From Peptostreptococcaceae bacterium (GTDB taxonomy: Bacteria; Bacillota; Clostridia; Peptostreptococcales; Peptostreptococcaceae): DNA of 64,000 nt. Under the pieces are notes generated by a model that saw nothing but the letters and a program-made list of their open reading frames with translations, ran no database searches and was not told the origin of the DNA. The position numbers and the translations under genes are program-made. The DNA is taken from positions 1 to 64,000 of the forward strand of contig CABIZO010000002.1 of assembly GCA_902363255.1 (NCBI GenBank), written 5' to 3'. Below are positions 47,301 through 54,139 of this stretch, piece by piece; positions within the stretch are counted from its first letter, which is position 1, and every line of letters begins with the position of its first letter.

Positions 47301-47368
47301 TAAATACATATAATTCATTCTGGCAACAAATAGTAAATAGTATAGGTAAATTATTTGGTAGAAAATAA
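44321..47368 (+). CDS. Secreted VWA-domain protein of the RiPP locus
   Basis: A 1015-residue exported protein. The signal peptide (residues 1 to about 34) has a basic start and ends SSVFA before DSEGG. A von Willebrand factor A domain spans about 80-320 with the MIDAS motif DQSGS (about residue 89) and VFTDGYPT (about 223). A later region (about 660-770) with FTFTGTGVDIYSRTDNFVGK and YGTYTVKITV looks like a beta-sandwich, carbohydrate-binding-like domain. The C-terminal end is acidic and Ser-rich, then NSFWQQIVNSIGKLFGRK; no LPXTG motif. The start at 44321 has AAGGGGAG. The precursor peptide gene follows after 17 bases, so the two are made together. Confidence 0.85.
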   Translation: MGVKGLIKKSVALMSALAMSFSMVTMPYSSVFADSEGGTTTDDALKLGKTAELQSNGTYKISLEAYAKGEVKVDTTTTTVPCDIVLVLDQSGSMAYNFNGNSTSSNSSRRQYALIQAATNFINNVSTNAKNSKVDHKIALVTFGSNSSIISGSKTASTSFVSLYSENNPDQNTNGTNSLLSNISGLPDKPSGSTQIDLGMNNAKSIMDANPVSSNEKRNRIVVVFTDGYPTTYNGFEQKVADSSISSAKSLKDSGTTVYTIGIFTGADVNELYGSSNGNVGSTWNSSSTEICDGNDAAANRFLNYLSSNFKTATSLGLDQSTKGWRNQYYQYKITSTFNRDSSKYYMTASNQTELNNIFETISNDVITGGTTVELDQTAVAKDIVSDNFDLPEGFSEDNIKIYTADYEGNDTWGEHQVFTDATVNIDTTNKSIGVSNFNYKGNYVAEATDKTEAKGKKLIIEIYGVTANKSGLDMDTNAEDSAIYNGDGTLVKRFPQPKVDIDSKSYVLDYGKTVSTSASEYGVDAVTIANTGKPSPYNVNLTGEYGIFDISSGNLNYTPGKINWDGIDTGYVFGQKTSSTEYKWEQVNFIPATSVYYEDDFAENIESNDSSVKIQWTGDWTKVNSTDTTTGNQSSDNEKYGWDDSYADDAQYSNGSAHQTSSKGATATFTFTGTGVDIYSRTDNFVGKAYAKLSGATKENQDVTINKGLIVDNNSSSGTYYQIPTLSFDDLEYGTYTVKITVMSGSTENATYYLDGIRVYNPLGTVDADSTEGKAYEEAGESNAQYIQLRKDLIDNTVVEEISSSITGSVFIDKTEDGQLGQSTNIIGTYKDYGPKNEVYLANGQGVAFSVDGYNSNTKVFIGLKAPSGEGTTVEVTKGTGKESLNINSAADLYYEITPDANGNVVIKNTGNKLLSITKVRLTTSNSSTTSYSLKSTPELMSYVDSFSKLSIVEEQEDDVVEDTILNEEDVNIDNPTGENASEGNSSSEKDEINTYNSFWQQIVNSIGKLFGRK

Positions 47369-47385
47369 TTATTGGAGGGGTAAAA

Positions 47386-47655
47386 TTGAAAAAAGAATAC
47401 AGTAAACCTGGAATAATTATTGAGAATTTTGAATTGGTACAAAATATAGCGGCTGGTTGTGGTGCTGCCCATGAAAGTGATTGGGGTTCACCAACTCACT
47501 GGAGCAAAGCAACTTGTGGATGGGAAATAATTGAAGGTGTTATAGCTTGGACTGAATCAGGTGGAGTTTGTAATGATTTCTATAAAGAAACTGATAATAT
47601 AGGTGGAATTTGCTATAACCATCCAGAAGGTGGAGCGACAATTTTTAGTTCTTAA
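47386..47655 (+). CDS. RiPP precursor peptide with four cysteines
   Basis: An 89-residue peptide; ATG-less start TTG at 47386 with GGAGGGG upstream. The N-terminal part reads KKEYSKPGIIIENFELVQNI then AAGCG, a leader of the Lys-Pro, Glu-Phe, IAA-Cys type I associate with clostridial CLI_3235-like precursors. The rest is rich in Gly, Trp, Ser and Thr: Cys25, Cys44, Cys62, Cys76, with paired SGGVCND and IGGICYN segments. It is the only short peptide gene of the locus. The VWA gene lies 17 bases upstream; modification genes follow downstream. Radical SAM crosslinking and/or serine phosphorylation are the likely changes. Confidence 0.8.
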   Translation: MKKEYSKPGIIIENFELVQNIAAGCGAAHESDWGSPTHWSKATCGWEIIEGVIAWTESGGVCNDFYKETDNIGGICYNHPEGGATIFSS

Positions 47656-47680
47656 TATTAAAAAATTATAAAATAAACAG

Positions 47681-47710
47681 ATATGGTCATGTCATCTGAC
47701 ATGACCATAT
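47681..47710 (+). promoter_or_regulatory. Perfect 14-bp hairpin between precursor and kinase genes
   Basis: ATATGGTCATGTCA (47681-47694), TC loop, exact complement (47697-47710). The sequence TGATATATAGG follows, with no T run. It could protect the precursor mRNA from 3' decay or be a processing site that gives much more precursor than enzyme. Confidence 0.7.
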
Positions 47711-47727
47711 TGATATATAGGGGAAAA

Positions 47728-48624
47728 ATGAAAAAATCTAATTATTATTTTGATATTACAGATATATTAATACACGTGCAAATACCGTTTGAGATTACTA
47801 TACAAAATGAAAGTGAGAATTTTAATAGTAATATAAAGCGCGAAGATATTTCAATTAAATTTGTAGAGATCAATGAACCTATAAATATAAATGGAAGTAT
47901 AATTTATAAAGATATATTCAGTATTTATAGTGTAGATGAAAAGTTTATTCATGAATTTTATCCAGCTCCAGGCATGAATCCTTATGCATGGCTTATACCA
48001 ATTGATAACCTTAACTATGAGGTGAGATATTTAAAAGGAAAAGAGAATTATATTGAATATTCTAAAAATATTATGGAGATTATTGATATAGTTAAAATTA
48101 TGAATAAAAATAATACTTTTATTCTTCACAGTTCATTTATAAAATACAATAACAAAGCAATCCTATTCTCAGCACCATCAGGGACTGGCAAGTCTACACA
48201 AGCCGACTTGTGGAACAAATATGAAAATGCAGAAATAATAAATGGGGATAGAGCAGGAATAAGAAAAATAGGAGATGAGTGGACAGCCTATGGACTTCCA
48301 TTTGCAGGATCATCACGAATATTCAAAAATAAAAAAGCTCCTATTTCACGCATAATAATACTTAGACAAGGAAAAGAAAACAAACTAAAACGTCTTTCAC
48401 CAAGAGAGGCATTTATAAAAATATACAGTGAAACAACTATTCACACTTGGGATAAAGAATTCCAAGAAAATATAATAAACATGATAACAGACTTAGTACA
48501 AAATGTACCAGTATACTTATATGAATGTTTACCAAATGAAGACGCTGTAAAATTCTTAAAACAAAAGATAGAAGAAGATAACAACAGGGGGATATTAAAT
48601 GAAGCAGAGATTAGTAGAGCCTAG
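47728..48624 (+). CDS. HprK-like (SerK/PEP carboxykinase superfamily) kinase of the RiPP locus
   Basis: A 298-residue P-loop protein. A beta-rich N-terminal half (residues 1-120) precedes the nucleotide site SAPSGTGKST (148-157), a Walker B-like EIINGDRAGI (169-178) and the PEPCK/HprK-type segment GLPFAGSSRI (189-198). HPr kinase homologues in peptide loci are known to phosphorylate lasso peptide serines, so this may phosphorylate the precursor, though many such proteins are uncharacterised. The ATG at 47728 follows AGGGGAAAA; the frame opens upstream at 47683 through a hairpin. It overlaps the radical SAM gene by 26 bases. Confidence 0.8.
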   Translation: MKKSNYYFDITDILIHVQIPFEITIQNESENFNSNIKREDISIKFVEINEPININGSIIYKDIFSIYSVDEKFIHEFYPAPGMNPYAWLIPIDNLNYEVRYLKGKENYIEYSKNIMEIIDIVKIMNKNNTFILHSSFIKYNNKAILFSAPSGTGKSTQADLWNKYENAEIINGDRAGIRKIGDEWTAYGLPFAGSSRIFKNKKAPISRIIILRQGKENKLKRLSPREAFIKIYSETTIHTWDKEFQENIINMITDLVQNVPVYLYECLPNEDAVKFLKQKIEEDNNRGILNEAEISRA

Positions 48625-49759
48625 ATTGGTTGAATTATTACATAGAAAAGCACAGGTTACAGAAACACCTATAAGTGGGACTTTTGAATTGTCCCCTTTA
48701 TGCAATATGGATTGTAAAATGTGCTATATAAAAATGAGTAAATCTAAACAAGAAAGTATAGGCAGATTGCGTACAAAAGAAGAGTGGATAGAACTTGCAA
48801 AAGAAGCAAGAGAGGAAGGCCTTTTATTTTTATTATTAACTGGTGGGGAGCCGTTTTTAGTAAAAGATTTCAAAGAACTTTATATAGAACTTCATAAAAT
48901 GGGATTTTGTATATCAATAAATTCTAATGGAACTATGATAGATGAAGAAGTTATAGAATGGTTAAAAAAATACCCGCCTATGAGAATAAATATGACATTA
49001 TATGGAGCAAGTAATGAAACTTATGATAGACTTTGTAGAAATCCAGAAGGATTTACTCAAGTTACAAAGGCTATTTCCTTATTAAAAGAGAACAATATAC
49101 AAGTTAAGCTAAATTGTAGTGTAACACCATATAACAAAGATGATTTAAAGGAAATGATAGATTTTGCCGATGAACATGATCTAGTTATACAAGCTACTTC
49201 CTATATGTTTCCTCCTCTTAGGAAAGATGAAAGCTTAATAGGTCAAAATGATAGATTTACAGCTGAAGACGCAGCATTATATGGGGCATATATAGGAGCA
49301 TATCAAAATGGATTTGATAATTTTAAAGCTTATGTTGAATCAGGAGAGCTTAGTATATATGATTTAAATGATGATTGCTGTGCCATAGAAGGAGAAGGAG
49401 ATATCATGCGTTGCCGTGCAGGGCTTACTAGTTTTTGGATGACTTGGGAAGGTAAGTTATTACCTTGTGGTATGATTCCAGATAATGGGCTAAATCCATG
49501 GGAAGTTGGATTTAAAAGAGCTTGGCAAAATGCCAATAGAGTAGTTAAAGAAATAAGACTTCCAGCAAAATGTGCAGCTTGCTCAAAAAAGAAACAATGT
49601 AAAGCATGTGCAGCCATGGTGTATACTGAAACAGGTACATATAATAAAGCACCTAAATATAAATGTGATATGACTAATTACTATGCTAAGGCATGTAGAC
49701 AAGTTGTATCTAATATAGAAAAAGAAAAAGAGGGTGAGTATGTTGAAGAATTTATCTAA
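48599..49759 (+). CDS. Radical SAM/SPASM peptide-modifying enzyme
   Basis: A 386-residue enzyme with the radical SAM motif CNMDCKMC (Cys35, 39, 42), GGEPFL near residue 82 and the SPASM C-terminus: MRCRAG, LLPCGM, then CAACSKKKQCKACAA and KYKCDM for auxiliary iron-sulfur clusters. Enzymes of this type install thioether or C-C crosslinks in ribosomal peptides. The ATG at 48599 follows AGGGGG and lies inside the end of the kinase gene, so translation is coupled. It overlaps the next gene by 20 bases. The precursor encoded upstream is the likely substrate. Confidence 0.9.
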   Translation: MKQRLVEPRLVELLHRKAQVTETPISGTFELSPLCNMDCKMCYIKMSKSKQESIGRLRTKEEWIELAKEAREEGLLFLLLTGGEPFLVKDFKELYIELHKMGFCISINSNGTMIDEEVIEWLKKYPPMRINMTLYGASNETYDRLCRNPEGFTQVTKAISLLKENNIQVKLNCSVTPYNKDDLKEMIDFADEHDLVIQATSYMFPPLRKDESLIGQNDRFTAEDAALYGAYIGAYQNGFDNFKAYVESGELSIYDLNDDCCAIEGEGDIMRCRAGLTSFWMTWEGKLLPCGMIPDNGLNPWEVGFKRAWQNANRVVKEIRLPAKCAACSKKKQCKACAAMVYTETGTYNKAPKYKCDMTNYYAKACRQVVSNIEKEKEGEYVEEFI

Positions 49760-50642
49760 AAATAAAAAAATAGTTGGTATAATTGCTTGTATAGTTGTTG
49801 TCTTAGCAGTAGCTGTACCTGTTGGGATGAATAAATTAGGCATTACATCCGATGGTAAATCAGCAAATAAAAATTCACAAAATCAAAGTTCAGATGAGTC
49901 CAAATCAAATGGTGATAATAATGAAGGCAATACAGATGTAGCAACATCAAATGAAAGTAATGGTGAAGAATCTAACTCTAGTAGTAATAACGGAAACAAT
50001 AGTGAAAGTAATGGTTCTTCAAATAATAGTTCTAGTGTAGAAAATAATGATACTTCTAATGGAAGTGGAGATAAAGTATCATCTAATTATAAAACACCAG
50101 ATGCATCTCTAACAATACAACGTATAAAGGCATATAGTGGAATATTTATAGAAGATGGATCTGATAAAGAAGTTAAAAATGTAGCAGCTATTCAAGTTAA
50201 AAATACATCTAATCAAGCTATTGAATATGCTCAAATAGAACTTTATAATGGAGATAATAAGCTTGCTTTTGAAGTTTCTACATTACCAGCTAATTCTTCG
50301 GCAGTCGTTATGGAGAAAAACAAAACTACTTTTAGTAGCAGCAAAGGTGTTACATATGGTAAAACAACAGTAGCATACACTGATAAATTAGAGAAATCTT
50401 CAGATATAAAATATACTACACTTGATGATAATGGTATAGAAATAACAAATAAATCTAAAAAAGATATAGGTTGTGTTCGTGTGTTCTATAAATATAAATC
50501 TGAAGATGGATACTATGTAGGTGGAATAACTTATACAGCTAAAGTAGAAAATCTGAAGGTTGGTAAGAGCCAAACTATTTACCCATCTCACTATGCAACA
50601 GATGGTGGAGAAATAATGATGGTAAAAACTTATGACGAGTAA
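49740..50642 (+). CDS. Membrane-anchored Ser/Asn-rich protein of the RiPP locus
   Basis: A 300-residue protein with one membrane segment (about residues 11-30), a hydrophilic linker rich in Ser, Asn, Gly and Glu (about 38-120), and a beta-rich C-terminal domain (125-300) with VAAIQVKNTSNQAIEYAQIE and CVRVFYKYKS. I do not recognise the C-terminal domain with certainty; it resembles FxLYD-like extracellular domains. The start at 49740 follows GAGGGTG and overlaps the radical SAM gene. Being exported and tightly coupled to the enzyme gene, it may hold the peptide or the VWA protein at the surface. Confidence 0.6.
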   Translation: MLKNLSKNKKIVGIIACIVVVLAVAVPVGMNKLGITSDGKSANKNSQNQSSDESKSNGDNNEGNTDVATSNESNGEESNSSSNNGNNSESNGSSNNSSSVENNDTSNGSGDKVSSNYKTPDASLTIQRIKAYSGIFIEDGSDKEVKNVAAIQVKNTSNQAIEYAQIELYNGDNKLAFEVSTLPANSSAVVMEKNKTTFSSSKGVTYGKTTVAYTDKLEKSSDIKYTTLDDNGIEITNKSKKDIGCVRVFYKYKSEDGYYVGGITYTAKVENLKVGKSQTIYPSHYATDGGEIMMVKTYDE

Positions 50643-50675
50643 AATAAAATATCACTAGATGTAAGGGGAGAAAAT

Positions 50676-50936
50676 ATGAAATTTAAAAAAGAGTTTATGC
50701 TAAGAGAAATAGTTGGGGAGACAATATTAATCCCTGTAGGAGAAAGTAACAATCATTTTAATGGTATAATAACTATAAATGAGTTGGGGAAATTTATTTG
50801 GGAGAACTTAGAGTCTTCAGAAAATGAAAGTATTTTACTAGATAAGATTTTGAATGAATATGAAGTAGATGAAAAGACTGCAAAAGAGGATCTAGATGAA
50901 TTTTTAGGGAAACTTAGAGAAGCAGACATAATATAA
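50676..50936 (+). CDS. PqqD-family RiPP recognition element
   Basis: An 86-residue PqqD-like protein with the winged-helix pattern: MKFKKEFMLREIVGETILIP, then GIITINELGKFIWENLESSE and a final helical segment (EDLDEFLGKLREADII). Such proteins bind the leader of the precursor and present it to the radical SAM enzyme. RBS AAGGGGAG. It is the intact copy; a broken copy sits at 41112. A terminator follows directly, so this ends the main operon. Confidence 0.92.
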   Translation: MKFKKEFMLREIVGETILIPVGESNNHFNGIITINELGKFIWENLESSENESILLDKILNEYEVDEKTAKEDLDEFLGKLREADII

Positions 50937-50945
50937 AAACTATTT

Positions 50946-50977
50946 AAAAAAGGGCAATGAAAATTGTCCTTTTTTAG
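50946..50977 (+). terminator. Terminator after PqqD gene
   Basis: AAAAAAGGGCAAT (50946-50958) pairs with ATTGTCCTTTTTT (50963-50975), one G-T wobble, GAAA tetraloop. Confidence 0.92.
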
Positions 50978-51040
50978 TGCTATAATTTAAGTGAATAGAA
51001 TTATGAATATTTGAAAGTAAAAACTTATATTGGGATAATA

Positions 51041-51067
51041 AGGGGTTAACAAAAATGTTATACCCTT
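51041..51067 (+). promoter_or_regulatory. Hairpin directly before the nucleotidyltransferase RBS
   Basis: AGGGGTTAACA (51041-51051) pairs with TGTTATACCCTT (51056-51067) with one bulged T. The RBS GAGGAG starts two bases later. The position suggests translational control, but no competing fold is evident. Confidence 0.4.
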
Positions 51068-51080
51068 CAAGAGGAGAAGC

Positions 51081-52316
51081 ATGAACAAAACATACGAAGA
51101 TTTTTTTCAATTACTAAAATCAAGTTTACAACATGAAAAATTACAAATACAAATATCTCCAAACTACGAGGAGATATTAAAACTAGCATCAATACATAAA
51201 GTTGTACCACTAATATATGAATCAGCATATAAAACAGAATCCTTCAATAAGCAAGATCAAAACTTCATGAAACACTTCAAAACAACATCTATGCAAATAG
51301 TTTACAGTCAAATTCAAAGAAGTGAAAGATTTTTACAACTATACAAACAGTTCAATAAAGCTGGAATGAAAATCTTAGTATTTAAGGGGATAATACTAAG
51401 AGAGTTGTACCCTATTCCTGATGAGAGAGTCTCTGGAGATGAGGATTTATTAATAGAAAAAAAAGATTTACAACAGGCTATAGAAATATTGGAAGTTAAC
51501 AATATGGAGAGAGTTTTATCTGATGAAGAGGAAGCTGATGTTTATCACTATTTCTGTAAAAAAACAGGACTTCATTTGGAGATACATACAACTTTATTTG
51601 GTGAAAAATCAACTACTAATAAAAACATGGAACAAATATTTACCTCTGTTTTTCAAGATGTAGATACAATAAATATTAATAATGTGTATGTACATACTTT
51701 TTCCATAGACAAGCATTTTCTATATGTTATTTGCCATGCCATCAAGCATTTTGTATCATGTGGAACTGGAATTAGACAGATTTGTGATATATCCATGTAT
51801 ATAAACAAACATTATGAAAATATAAACTGGGACTATATATGGAAAGAAATAAACAGCTTGGGCTATGATACTTTATTAGTAAACTTACTACAAATAGCAA
51901 TAGATTACCTAGGATTAGATGAAAATAAAATAGTTTATCCAAAAAACAAAAAGGACTACTACATAAATACAGAGGATCTAATAGAAGATATAATGGAGGG
52001 TGGAATATACGGAGCTAGTACTCAAGCCAGATTAAATTCTGCAAATATGTCTCTAGATGCTTTAAACAAAGAGTCAAAATCAAAAATACAATCTAACTTA
52101 GCAGCAATCTTCCCAAAAGCAGAAAATATAAAAGGAAGATACAAATACTTGGAAAAATATCCAGCACTACTACCAGTGGCATGGGGAAGTAGAATATTTA
52201 CTTACACAAAGGAAAGAGGAAGTTTATCTAGTGTGTCAGCTACAGCAAAGGAAACTATTGCTGTAGGAAACAGAAGAATAGATTTACTAAAAGAATATAA
52301 GTTGATTAAAGAGTAG
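51081..52316 (+). CDS. Nucleotidyltransferase-family protein of the RiPP locus (NTP_transf_5 type)
   Basis: A 411-residue protein. The minimal nucleotidyltransferase core reads VFKGIILRELYPIPDERVSG then DEDLLIEKK (metal-binding acidic pair, about residues 119-121), the layout of the uncharacterised PF14907 family. Later it has YHYFCKKTGLHLEIHTTLF, the matching Glu/His strand. Such genes are common next to PqqD and HprK-like genes. The activity (adenylylation or other) is not known. It has its own RBS (GAGGAG) after a terminator, so it may be transcribed separately. Confidence 0.85.
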   Translation: MNKTYEDFFQLLKSSLQHEKLQIQISPNYEEILKLASIHKVVPLIYESAYKTESFNKQDQNFMKHFKTTSMQIVYSQIQRSERFLQLYKQFNKAGMKILVFKGIILRELYPIPDERVSGDEDLLIEKKDLQQAIEILEVNNMERVLSDEEEADVYHYFCKKTGLHLEIHTTLFGEKSTTNKNMEQIFTSVFQDVDTININNVYVHTFSIDKHFLYVICHAIKHFVSCGTGIRQICDISMYINKHYENINWDYIWKEINSLGYDTLLVNLLQIAIDYLGLDENKIVYPKNKKDYYINTEDLIEDIMEGGIYGASTQARLNSANMSLDALNKESKSKIQSNLAAIFPKAENIKGRYKYLEKYPALLPVAWGSRIFTYTKERGSLSSVSATAKETIAVGNRRIDLLKEYKLIKE

Positions 52317-52366
52317 ATTTTTAATTATAAATTAACTGATTAAAAAATATTAACAAATAATTAAAT

Positions 52367-52404
52367 AAAAGGAGATTAAGCACGTAGCTTAGTCTCCTTT
52401 TTAT
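52367..52404. terminator. Bidirectional terminator between nucleotidyltransferase and LCP genes
   Basis: AAAAGGAGA..TAAGC pairs with GCTTA..TCTCCTTTT around ACGTA, with T and A runs on both sides. It lies between convergent genes. Confidence 0.88.
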
Positions 52405-52425
52405 ATTAATGGTTTTAATATTTTT

Positions 52426-53430
52426 CTAGTAATTTAACTTAATATTACTATCATCTTTTAGATAATCATTATCATCCATATCAATATCCTCAAAAATAAA
52501 ATCTTTCAAGACGCTAACAGAATTTACATCATACAACCATACCCAGCCAGAATCTTTATAAGTACCACCCTTAACATGAACATCATCAATAATAGGGAAT
52601 TGACCTTGTTTAACGTTGTTAATTGCACCAGAAGAGTAGGCATTAGCAGCTAAGTTAAAAATCTCTGAAGATGTAATATTTGTTGAGTAGTATGGAGCCA
52701 ACTCTTTAAGAGTTTCGCTGTAGCTTGATGTAGCCTTACTTTTTAAATCTCTAAGGACAGACATAAGAACTTCTCTTTGTCTATAATCTCTATTAATAGC
52801 ATTGTCACTATATCTTATTCTAGTATAAGCTATAGCCTGATATCCATTTAGTTTTTGTGTACCTGTTGAAGTTAAAAGTTTCATATCACCTTTATCTTTA
52901 TAAGTGCAGCTTTCATAAGAAGCAGGAATTAGATTATTTACAGCATCTAGTTCATATTGTTCAACATTAACCTCCACACCGCCTAAGGTAAATATAATAT
53001 TCATTAAATTATCAAAATCAACTTGTATGTATTTGTATAAGTCAATTCCAAAATTATTTTTTATAGTTTTAAATAGTAAATCCTGTTTTCCCCAGAAATA
53101 CGCCTCATTAAGTTTACCATTTCCAACACCAGGAATATCAACATAAGTATCACGAGCTAGTGATGTAAGTTTTATACTCTTGTGTTTCATGTCTAGAGTG
53201 GCAATAATCATACAGTCAGATCTAAAGGCATCTTCATTTTCCCTACCATCAGTTCCAAGTAATAAAATATTTGTAATACTACCTGAAGTATTTTCAGAGG
53301 TAGAGTTATCTGTATTAGAATTTTTATTGTTTTTTAAAGCCAATAAAGTAATGCATGGTATACCCACAAGTAGTAAAACTAATATTAGAGTAATAATTTT
53401 TAAATTAAAATTCTTCTTTGTTTTTGCCAA
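52426..53430 (-). CDS. LytR-CpsA-Psr (LCP) family protein
   Basis: A 334-residue membrane-anchored enzyme: one N-terminal helix (about residues 11-30), then the extracellular LCP domain. Visible are LLLGTDGRENEDAFRSD, SLARDTYVDIPGVGNGKLNE and the arginine-rich YTRIRYSDNAINRDYRQREV, all expected for an active LCP phosphotransferase that attaches polymers such as capsule or secondary wall glycans to peptidoglycan. The TTG start at 53430 is supported by AGGAGG six bases upstream. It could attach the polysaccharide encoded at 8-26 kb. Confidence 0.92.
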   Translation of the reverse strand: MAKTKKNFNLKIITLILVLLLVGIPCITLLALKNNKNSNTDNSTSENTSGSITNILLLGTDGRENEDAFRSDCMIIATLDMKHKSIKLTSLARDTYVDIPGVGNGKLNEAYFWGKQDLLFKTIKNNFGIDLYKYIQVDFDNLMNIIFTLGGVEVNVEQYELDAVNNLIPASYESCTYKDKGDMKLLTSTGTQKLNGYQAIAYTRIRYSDNAINRDYRQREVLMSVLRDLKSKATSSYSETLKELAPYYSTNITSSEIFNLAANAYSSGAINNVKQGQFPIIDDVHVKGGTYKDSGWVWLYDVNSVSVLKDFIFEDIDMDDNDYLKDDSNIKLNY

Positions 53431-53598
53431 AATAAGCCTCCTTGTTAATAATAAATAAATTATAACATATAGGCATATTATTAAATTATTATTTTACACA
53501 AGAAGACAAAGAATTTTTATTTAAGTTTAGGAAAATTATAAAAAATAAAAAACTATTAATTATAAGATTTGCAAAATAATGGGTGAATTCTAACTTAT

Positions 53599-53644
53599 AA
53601 AAATATCATCAAAATGATTATTAATCATATGTTGATATTTTTTT
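53599..53644 (+). other. T-run hairpin before a broken membrane gene
   Basis: AAAATATCA near 53600 can pair with TGATATTTT near 53633, an inner ATGATT/AATCAT fold sits between, and T7 follows. It looks like a terminator but no plus-strand gene ends here, so its job is unclear. Confidence 0.4.
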
Positions 53645-54072
53645 GAAAAAATTACTCAATATACTCTTTTTCATTTGTGAAAAATTCTCTGATATAAGTT
53701 TAAAAGAAAAAATACAAAGTAGAAAACTTAGTGCATTTGTATCTAATTTTGGAATAAGTACTATAATATCATTTGCAGAGCCAATATTATCAATTTATTT
53801 ACCTTGCTATTACAGTACTAATAATAATGACTTTACTTGGACATGAAATTAAGAATGATAATTCATTTAAAGGTGCAACATATATGGCATTACTTGTGAG
53901 CATACTTATTATTGTAGATAGAATGAGAATTAATATTTTGTTAATAGAAAAGTTACAATTCTATAATTTAGGATTTAACTGGATTGTTCCAGCTATAATA
54001 GGAGCTTTATTAGGTAATTTTATACCTCAAAAGAAGGAGTCAGAGTATGATATTCTAGATAGTGCACAGTAA
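53643..54072 (+). pseudogene. Small membrane protein gene broken by a frameshift
   Basis: Two overlapping open frames join to one plausible membrane protein. Part 1 (53643-53846, TTG start without RBS) begins KKLLNILFFICEKFSDISLK and runs to PILSIYL. Part 2 (the +1 phase, from about 53790) continues AITVLIIMTLLGHEI, GATYMALLVSILIIVDRMRI and FNWIVPAIIGALLGNFIPQ and ends at 54072. Joined it would have three helices and about 140 residues. I do not recognise a family. A TTG start and the frame break make a decayed gene likely. Confidence 0.5.
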
Positions 54073-54092
54073 TAATACTATACAATAAATTT

Positions 54093-54128
54093 AATAGCCT
54101 AAGGATATGAGTATACTCTTAGGCTATT
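54093..54128. terminator. Hairpin between convergent genes
   Basis: AATAGCCTAAG (54093-54103) pairs with CTTAGGCTATT (54118-54128). It lies just past the broken membrane gene and before the end of the minus-strand LCP-like gene. T-rich sequence follows on the minus-strand side. Confidence 0.7.
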
Positions 54129-54139
54129 TGAATAAATTT

